A model generated the notes under the pieces. The model did not search any database and was not told where the DNA came from. It worked only from the letters and a program-made list of their open reading frames with translations. This document shows positions 56,601-64,000 of a stretch of 64,000 nt of DNA, piece after piece; position 1 is the first letter of the stretch, and the number at the start of each line of letters is the position of its first letter. The DNA comes from Zarea fungicola. Lineage: Eukaryota > Ascomycota > Sordariomycetes > Hypocreales > Cordycipitaceae. Position numbers and translations under genes: made by a program. The stretch is from positions 1 through 64,000 of the forward strand of contig FWCC01000142.1 in NCBI GenBank assembly GCA_900169235.1, written 5' to 3'.

Positions 56601-58594
56601 GTTTTATATATTTAAATTCGCAATAATAAAGCATCAAAAGTAGGAAGATACAAGACGAGAAATGCCCATTTATACGCCAGTTTCACTGGGCAACTGATGC
56701 ATTGTATATTGACTCTCGATTTCGACCGCAGCCTATCGGAGATGATACTGCTCAATGGGATATACGTACTCCCTAGCACTGATGTAATGTTAAAGCCAAA
56801 AAGAAAAAAAGCTTGGTGCTCACATACAAGCGTCACGCTGTTTCTATCTAGACTTCGAGGACTTTCCATCTGCTTCCACGATAAATGTCTCTGTTAGCTA
56901 CGCAAGGAGGGTTGGTACCGAAACTGCTGGATTGATCTTGATCTTTTTATTCGTATTGTTTTAGTTTTCTTATTCTAGGTTCTACTGCTACTGATAATGA
57001 GATTCGTTAGGCGTGGGGTATTGTGCAGATCCTTATCCCGAACAGCTTCGTTAGTATTGCATCCGGTACATAGACAATACCTGCCTCTGGGTTCTTCGGG
57101 CGAAGCATCCAGTATAATTCAGCGCATCTAATTTGTCGCATTTCAAGTTTCCTCTTCCCTGTTTCAAGTCTCATCTCCGTCATTTCCCTAAGAATTCGAC
57201 TACCGGCGTCCAGAGCGAAAGGTGGTGCAATGGTAAAATTGGGCTGACGCGCCACCAGTGCATCGATATATGGATCCATGTTTGTCTGTACTTATCAAAC
57301 GGTCGCTGTTTATTAGAATTTGTCCAAGCCAGCGAGCGAGTCAGGCAGCAACCATAGCCCCAACCAGAGCCACGTCAGCCAACCAGCTAGCCAGTGGAAA
57401 AAGCCTCTGGTAGCAAGCCAGTTCGTAACCATTCCCTAAACGCAAATTCACTGCTCCGTACTAGCGGGCCAGTCAATAGTCACACATTGGCTTTTTCACT
57501 GCCTGGCACGCTGTTACGGTCGACAGAGGTGAATACACACTTGTATACGTAGTTATTCAACTTGAGTTTCGAAAGTGGGCTTTCTGTCACCAGCATCACC
57601 GGGCGTGCTAGTCCGATCCTGGCGGCGAAACTTGTAGCCACGCAAAAGTTGCCCCGCCATTGCCGTAAATGTACAAGTGGTAACCAACGAGAGCCGACAC
57701 ATCCGAAGAAGAAAAGAGGATAAGAGCAAAAGTGGGTGGATGACTATCTAGGGCGTGCCTGGGGGCAAAGACTGACTTTAGACATATAGGAAGTAACGTT
57801 AGTTTGGCTAGTGGTGCATAATGTAACCAGTTAACAAATGTATTAGTGTGAATATAGGGCTGCGGCAATATCCGCCACTCGGGAAACCGGGAATTACATT
57901 CATTTGCTTGCGTAGGCTGCCTCTACCCTCTTCAAAGACTTACTGCGTTCCGCGTCCTGCTCATAGCAGTTATAATTTTGCTATCGAATTTCAACCGCTG
58001 CTACAAGGTTTCCCTACAGCTAGCTACGGGTTTAAAAATTATCGCAGACTTTAATTTCCATTGCAGAATATGCTTGATTTTTACCATTCTCTCCTTTTGG
58101 TTCACTTAACTATGGAGAATGGTGCCTTGAGCGGATCCAGAGGCTGCCCCGTGGCGTTCGTTCCATGTAAGCCACGAGCATTCTGTAAACCACTTTAAAA
58201 GTTTCGCAGTCTGTTTTTTGAGATAGTAACAGGGAAACGGTAGCAAAATTTAGTACTGGCGCGTGGATTTATCCTTACCTCAAGCGTCTAACTGACTTCG
58301 ACTCCAAGTTCCCAACTCGGCTTCGCTACAGGAGCGGCGGTCCTTTGGGATGGTTGTGTGTTGTCCTCTGGTTGTCCTGACTCGCCAGATTTCTAATTTG
58401 TATGGCATTTGTCTGACAGAACCGAGGTGTTTGTGCGATGTGGAAAATGGTGCGGCGGTTCACGACTCATCTGCAAGTAGTTCATGTACTGCACTCCACA
58501 AATGCCGCTCGTTATAAGCGCTAATAAGGCAGAGAGAAGTCGCAAATGCCGATAGGTGAAAGCAAGCATATATATCTTGTGCGTGTTTGCGAAT

Positions 58595-58604
58595 GTATAA
58601 AAAG
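58595..58604 (+). promoter_or_regulatory. TATA box of the secreted-protein gene
   Basis: GTATAAAAAG about 115 bases upstream of the ATG at 58713, followed by a CT-rich leader. Confidence 0.6.
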
Positions 58605-58712
58605 GGCATTCTTTCACCAGAACAACTGATGCCCCTCACCACCTCACAATTCTCTTTGCCCCCTTCAGAACTGTGAAACTATAATCACACCTGTAACCGC
58701 CTTTCAAACACA

Positions 58713-59312
58713 ATGCGCTCATTACTCCTACTTGCAGCGGCTCTGCCGTTCGGATTCGTCCAAGCTGACTCTGGCACTTGCGGTAAGCTCCACACTGTTG
58801 ATGGAGTAAATGCTCTTCACGGATGCTGGGAGCAGCATTACTGGAACACTTTCTGGGAGATCCGCCAGGATTTCTGCAGCAAATCGGTTCAAGCTCCTTC
58901 GGATCGAAAATTCATTTGGGATTGGACTAAATTCGAAGCCCATGGGCAAACGGTGTTGCAACCTGGCATGACAAACTCGCGCTGCTGGGATGCGTTCTGG
59001 GATATCATCTGGAGATGCTTTGATTCGGCCAACGCTGCTACGAATAACGATGGCGCCACGCATGAGACGGGGCAGTGGGAAACCGATGTCACGCAGAAGG
59101 AGTGGTACTGGCTGTGGGGTAACACGAGCGGCGGGTGGTGCTCTGGATGCGAGCGTGGCTGCCAGAAGAAGCGTTCTCTGAACTTGGAGCCGATGAAGTA
59201 TCTTCCCGCTGAGTGGGAAGCCCTGCGAAATATCAGTGCGGAAGAACAGGCTGCGATCGATGCTGGTCATGCGACTGACCACCGAAAGCGTCTTGGCATT
59301 GTATTAAACTAA
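58713..59312 (+). CDS. Secreted Trp/Cys-rich protein, 199 aa
   Basis: Single exon. Signal peptide MRSLLLLAAALPFGFVQA. The mature part has eight cysteines and about fourteen tryptophans. Two segments look alike, CWEQHYWNTFWEI and CWDAFWDIIWRC, suggesting an internal duplication. A CSGCERGC cluster precedes KKRS, a possible dibasic processing site, and the tail is charged and helical. No known enzyme motif. Such a Trp-rich secreted protein could bind carbohydrate or membranes, but this is speculation. Confidence 0.75.
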   Translation: MRSLLLLAAALPFGFVQADSGTCGKLHTVDGVNALHGCWEQHYWNTFWEIRQDFCSKSVQAPSDRKFIWDWTKFEAHGQTVLQPGMTNSRCWDAFWDIIWRCFDSANAATNNDGATHETGQWETDVTQKEWYWLWGNTSGGWCSGCERGCQKKRSLNLEPMKYLPAEWEALRNISAEEQAAIDAGHATDHRKRLGIVLN

Positions 59313-59950
59313 TAAGAGCAAGATAGTTTGAGATGGCCAGACTTTCAGAGAGCAAAATAGTCCAGAACTTTCCTACTATCAACCCGCTTTCAGTCTGAAA
59401 CAAGCATATCCATACTTGTTTCAACCGAACCTCAGTCTTGTTGGTTGTGAATATTAATAGATTATTGATCTGTCCCTCGGATTTTAGTCCCAATCTAGAA
59501 TAAGTAACCATTTAATAATGGAGATCGAAATAATAGTCTGAACTGCTGGAACTACGGAGAGCTTTAGACAAGAGCTTTACTCCTTCAAACTGCGAACGAG
59601 CTACTAAGAAGCCGGAATTCCACATCCTCTTATCAAAGTGCCACTGACAATCGAACTAAGAAATCGATTCTTCGACTGCTTTAGAATAAAAAGAGAGAAT
59701 TCCATGCTATTGTGATCAGCGAAGGAAAGTAGCAGTTGCCGTAAGTTGGTGCAGGGGCTGCGCTGCGGCAAGGTTTGAACACGGCTTAAGGGAGACGGAT
59801 AGAAAGGAGATCGAAGATGGTTATATTTGAGGTAAAGCTTGTCCACGAGTTTCTAACTATATCAATTGTATAGGGACTCAGAAGACTTTATTTAGATACG
59901 AAGAGTGGCACCTGCGCGTGCGCATCAACTTGACCGTGTAGAAGCCGCAC
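59313..59950. other. Intergenic between convergent genes
   Basis: No supported gene. Confidence 0.45.
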
Positions 59951-61438
59951 TCATCGAACAACACTGGGGAGTGTGTGTGTAAAGACGCCAAGAGGGTCGT
60001 GCTGCTCTTTAAGCAAAATTAGTTCCGCCAGTTTATCTCGATAAATAGCCTCAAGGTCCACAGCTTCAGGCGGTGTCACAGGAAGGTAGGTCTGCTTCAT
60101 CGCGTCCTCCAACCCACTCAGCTCTTGCTGTGCACCCTTGGCCCAGGCAGTTGCCGAGCTAGCCGCAGCCTCGTCTGCTGCAATACCTAAAATCTCAATG
60201 ACAACTTGCGGCTGGCGGTAAGCGCAAACTGAAGCAGGCACGTCTTGTGAGAGCGATGGACTGTCGGACCGGAGAATGTGCATTACGAGTCCACCACCTA
60301 CACTGGTAGAGGGGATCTTCGTCGCTTGCTTTGCCACTGCAGCAATAACGGCCGGAGAAAATCGTCGAGCTGATATAGTTTCTGTTCTGCCAGCAACCTC
60401 TTTCGGAATTCGTGAGGTTTGCATCTCCAACAGTAAGGCTGGGGATGTTTCTGGCGCTAGAGCATTTGGCTCACTAGACTGTGCAAGTATCGGCGCTAAA
60501 GAGGCAATGCGGGAGATCCAAAGCCGAGATTCATCGCACGCAGCGCCATTCCAAACTATTCCGCAAGTCAAAGCTACGCCCAAGCCAGGAATGGCGAGAA
60601 TACAAGGTAGAATGGACAGCTGTGATGGGAGCTTCCCGCCGTTAGATTCCAGCATGGACTCGTAGCCAGTGAGGAAGAGGGTCACAGCCTTTTCAATATC
60701 TGTTGAATCAAATAATAGGTGGCCAGCCTGGATCTAAAAGAGGGTTAACTATTGGCTTGGTATAAATTAAGGGGGTTAACTTACTTTCTGTAGGGGATAC
60801 ACCTTGATTGTAAGCTCCACGACAATACCGAGAGACCCGCCACCGCCTCGTAAGCCTTTCAGCAACTCTTCGTCTGCCTGAATGATATTGCCTTGAGCAT
60901 TCACAACTTTTGCACCAGTTATCTGGTCAGCACCAAGCCCATAGGACTGGAAGTAGGGACCAAGTCCACCAACGAGGCTCCATCCCGCGAACCCTACTCT
61001 ACCACATGAACCGACAGGTACCTGAAGGCCATGGTCGTTCAATACATTGAGAACCTGCGATGTAGTTGCGCCTCCGCTAACATTGGCAGATTTCTTATCG
61101 GCGGCGACTTGGACTGAGCTCATTCTCCGCAGATCGATGCTGACGGCGTCACGATGCGTAAATCTGCCAAATACATCGTGACCACCGCCGCGAACAGCTA
61201 TAGGAATGCCGCGCGAGGTGCATTCTGAAACAATTGCTGCGACTTGTTCATCGGTAGTAGGCAGCGTAATAAGTCTTGGTGTCTTGTCACTGTGACTGCC
61301 TGAGAAGCTGTTCACATAGGTGGAGAATTCCGAGTCTTCATGAGTAAGAACGGAAATTCCGCGCTGTTGCAGACTAACTTCCAAAGTCAAGTCCTGCATA
61401 TTGATAGTAAATTGCTGTCGTACGTGTTGCTCTGGCAC
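59951..61438 (-). CDS. FAD-linked oxidoreductase (VAO/PCMH, BBE-like)
   Basis: Flavin oxidase of the vanillyl-alcohol oxidase/berberine-bridge group, which oxidises alcohols, sugars or amines using oxygen. Exons 60785-61438 and 59951-60733 with a GTAAGT/TAG intron of 51 nt give 478 residues. The FAD domain shows AVRGGGHDVFG, with His87 in the position that carries 8-alpha-histidyl FAD. VPVGSCGRVGFAGWSLVGGLG has Cys145 in the position for 6-S-cysteinyl FAD, so bicovalent attachment is likely. KGLRGGGGSLGIVVELTIKVYP closes the domain. The C terminus ends VFTHTLPSVVR, without the longer BBE tail of some relatives. No clear signal peptide, so it may be cytosolic. A second in-frame Met (residue 14) is an alternative start. 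Confidence 0.9.
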
Positions 61439-62297
61439 ACTTCGAAAGCAGGGTTGAGTCGAGTAGGATGTGCAAGTAATTTATAGTCTGGACTAACATG
61501 GAAACCCGAGTGTACACTTTCAGTAGACAATATGCACAGTGCAGTACCAGATACCAAGAAGGATTAATTGGGGCAACTTCCTGTTGCAGGCACACAGGCC
61601 GAAAAGGGCGACAAAATTGGAGAAAGCAAAAGACAGTTGCCGTTATTCCGATCCTTAATCACTCCACAGCGGTGACTGTTGCAGACCGATTATCCACGCG
61701 ACTCGGACTGGCATCAGGGTTAGCACGTGTGATTGGCTTCCCAGATGGGAGACCCTTCTGGCTCGCTGGAATGTTGTCGCTCGGTTCTTGTCAAGCCACT
61801 ACACAGAACTAACTAGTCCTCACATCAGGCAGACCAACAGCAGCGTGGAACAAACTCAACACGGGAAGCTCCGAAAATTACCAATTTGAGCACAAGCCAC
61901 AAGTCCGACAATGTCGGTCTTTGCCAAGACTTCCCATGCCTCTTTTAATCTAGCTGACGCAGATCTGAGAGTCAAGGTTTGCGCTACAGAGTACTCTTTG
62001 TAGCCAGTTCCCCACAGTCAGCAGTTTAGTCCGGTAAACGCTATTATTAGATGGCCGGGTATTAGTCGCAACAAAGTCCGGTACCAAAGCCGACGCGGTC
62101 GACTGGAAAGGATTGGTCTATGATTCTGATCACGCTTTGCAATTTACGTTTCGGCAAGAATTGTCGGTGCGGTCAAGACCCGCGCCAAAGCCTCGCATTT
62201 TGGAGGCAGCGGCACGTCGGCATCTCCAAGAAGCCTTCCACCACAGACACAGACCCATGCCCATGATTGATGCCGCCAATGGTCGTCTCTGAGACTC
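61439..62297. other. Intergenic
   Basis: Promoter of the oxidoreductase on the left. On the right is the decayed continuation of the next gene, with an out-of-frame stretch at 62144-62297 resembling its former downstream part. Confidence 0.45.
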
Positions 62298-64000
62298 TCA
62301 AAACTTCCGCCTCTTACCCTGCGGATCCTGTCCCTCAATTTTATAAGTTCTCTGCAGCTGCGCCGACCTCTTTGTGAAGCTTCTCCCGATGCTGCCACCA
62401 CTGGTCGCATCATCCACAGTAGCCACAGCGCCGAGTAAAAGCTTCGCATATGCCGCTGCTGTGGCGGCCGCATATTCCTGCTAGATATCGTTCTTATACA
62501 CATCGCAGTAATCGCAGATACCGCGGATCACGAGGGAAGGAACAGTGTTGACCACGCCAGCGGCCTCCATCTCGAAGCACATGGCACCGACCTCACTTGC
62601 CGCCCGGTCGCGGAGCGCAGCATCCTTCACAAGGCGGTTGCTAGATGCTATTGGCCTGTAGTTAATGGTGGATTCCATGGTCGGACGCGAACCGCGCTGC
62701 CGCACGTGAGAGTTCGTTAGGGGGCATGCCTTTCGCGACATGCACGCCGCGCAGGCCGCCTGGAACAGTATGTCGAGCTCCTGACCTGGATGGCGGTAAT
62801 GAGGGAGGCTGGCGGCGATCTTCTGTAAGTATGGGCCAAGCGGATCAGACCGCAAGCAAGGATCCGATCGCAGTGCGCTGATCGCGGTGGTCAGGACGCG
62901 CGGCGGGCACTGCAGCGTGCCTGTCCGTTCAAAGGGGCTTCCCTCCTTCTCTTTGCCGAGGTCGTACTGGACAATGCCGGAAAACGTGCCTGTGGGCAGG
63001 CTTACAACCACGTCGCCGAGACGGATGTCGTTCTCTTCTGAGGGCGCGCCGCCGCCAATACCAACTAGAAGACAGAACCGGATGCATGGGAAGCTGCGCA
63101 CCATGTTGGATGCGACTGTTGCGGCCGAATTGGTCCCGTACTCACCGGCTGGGAGACACGCTGTGACGACCATGTGCTGCGCCATCTGGCCAAGCGCGTA
63201 TTGGTTGCTGTCGTCCCGTGGCACTTCGAGATTCGCGTGCTTACGGTCAAACAGCGCCCGGACAGCCATAAGTTCTTTTGGCAATGCGCAAATAATCGCC
63301 ACAGTATATTGTCCTGGGGCATACCGCTCGCAGCCAATAGAAACTGCTGAGACTAGCATATCAACGTCACTGTGATGGTCGCTTGGGGACTGTGGGTTTG
63401 GTGCAGCTGAGGATGAGGTTAGCCCGTCGGATAATGTCGAGCCGATACCACTATCATGGAAGAAGTCTGAGCTTGTCCCAGCCAGCCTGCAAGAGGAGGT
63501 CACTTCTTTGAGATCGCCCTCTTGTGGATCACCAATATCTCCCCATACCCAAGAGAAATGCGAATTGTGTCCAAAGATGAGAGCTCCGTCTTGTCTACCA
63601 TTCTCGTGATACATATGTCTTCGGGGGCCTAACCTCCCAGAGAGTGCTGATGGGAAAAATGTTTGCACTGGCTCGCAATGATCCGGGCCAAAAGTATCCC
63701 TCCCGCAGCGACAAGTTCCAAATATAGTTGTCGGAGTGTGCCATATGAGATTATCACCAAGCCGCACATGGCCATCGGGACGAATACCATGTTCTTTGAT
63801 TACCTCGTTCAAATCAGAAAGGTGACTTGCGATATAGTATTGCCCCTTTGGCAGTTTGTCCCAGTGCTGGCAGAAATCTGCGACGGCTGGTTTAATAATG
63901 TCACCAAACCCTCTCCCAACTAACGTGACAGCCTGAATAGCCCGTGTGAAATCAACCCACGCTTTGCCGCCGGCCTCAAGAGTGGCTATACGCGGGTGTA
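62298..64000 (-). pseudogene. Nucleoside-phosphorylase-domain (NLR-like) gene, partial, premature stop
   Basis: The frame is open from the right edge to TAG at 62481-62483, so the 5' part lies outside. After an unrecognised N-terminal region comes a PNP/UDP-phosphorylase (Pfs-like) domain. It has YTVAIICALPKELMAVRALF, MVVTACLPAGEYGTNSAATV, CLLVGIGGGAPSEENDIRLG, MCFEMEAAGVVNT and IRGICDYCD. In fungal NLR/STAND proteins this is followed by KN..WQ.YAAATAAAYAK. Here KNDI is followed by TAG, and then QEYAAATAAAYAKLLLGAVA continues in the same frame to a TGA at 62298. So a Trp codon (TGG) has very likely become TAG. The usual NACHT and repeat domains cannot be read further downstream. Such genes act in non-self recognition; this allele looks truncated. 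Confidence 0.72.

Larger units (their letters stand above)
55088..58712. other. Gene desert
   Basis: About 3.6 kb. It holds a dispersed-repeat copy (55627-55690) and a 33-base minisatellite (56518-56600). A 90-codon minus-strand frame at 57007-57279 is of unknown standing. Promoter elements of the following gene lie at the right end. Confidence 0.5.

Noticed and set aside
57007..57279. 90-codon minus-strand frame starting MDPYIDALVAR
   Set aside because: Reads reasonably but is isolated, with no recognisable family or promoter; left uncalled.
58728..59282. 184-codon minus-strand frame
   Set aside because: Lies opposite the secreted Trp/Cys-rich gene, which has a signal peptide, TATA box and better composition.

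Overview
The window is nuclear DNA of a filamentous ascomycete. Genes carry short spliceosomal introns of about 50-100 nt with GTRNGY donors, CTAAC-like branch sites and YAG acceptors. It holds four fungal Zn2Cys6 (C6) transcription factors, small secreted cysteine-rich proteins, a GH5 exo-beta-1,3-glucanase and an NLR-type phosphorylase-domain gene. The gene content suits a Sordariomycete, probably Hypocreales, but the species cannot be named from sequence alone. Gene density is low, and coding islands are separated by AT-rich deserts containing relics whose stops look like TGG to TAG changes, as expected after repeat-induced point mutation (RIP). Two short N runs (near 21.52 and 21.76 kb) are assembly gaps.

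Layout. 1-4.4 kb: hemerythrin-like protein and an epoxide-hydrolase-like protein lacking its catalytic Asp. 4.4-13 kb: desert with a dead Tc1/mariner transposase, one secreted protein and a broken membrane-protein gene. 13.7-17.6 kb: a possibly acylated protein with LRAT/NlpC-like His and Cys motifs, then a cytosolic-type glutamyl-tRNA synthetase. 17.6-32 kb: deserts around four secreted cysteine-containing proteins, an elongator tRNA-Met, a C6 regulator and a secreted GH5 glucanase preceded by three phased CCAAT boxes. 32.7-48.1 kb: the densest block, with C6 regulator, paraoxonase/lactonase-like propeller, two alpha/beta hydrolases (one damaged), a second C6 regulator, an ACS/Dal5-type MFS transporter divergent from an HpcH/HpaI aldolase, and a D-2-hydroxyacid dehydrogenase. 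48-62 kb: RTA1 fragment, two secreted proteins, a fourth C6 regulator, simple repeats and a probably bicovalent FAD oxidase. 62-64 kb: the 3' part of a nucleoside-phosphorylase-domain (NLR-like) gene running off the edge, with a probable nonsense mutation.

How the genes may work together. The 35-48 kb block looks like an accessory catabolic cluster: lactone or ester opening (paraoxonase-like and alpha/beta hydrolases), uptake of an organic anion (ACS-type MFS), retro-aldol cleavage of a 2-keto acid (HpcH/HpaI) and 2-hydroxy/2-keto acid interconversion (dehydrogenase), under one or two local C6 regulators. A perfect CTCCG-N2-CGGAG palindrome lies in the transporter/aldolase divergent promoter, and an array of evenly spaced CGG triplets lies upstream of one hydrolase. 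The substrate is unknown. The secreted proteins, glucanase and decayed relics around it resemble the fast-evolving, effector-rich compartments of fungal genomes.
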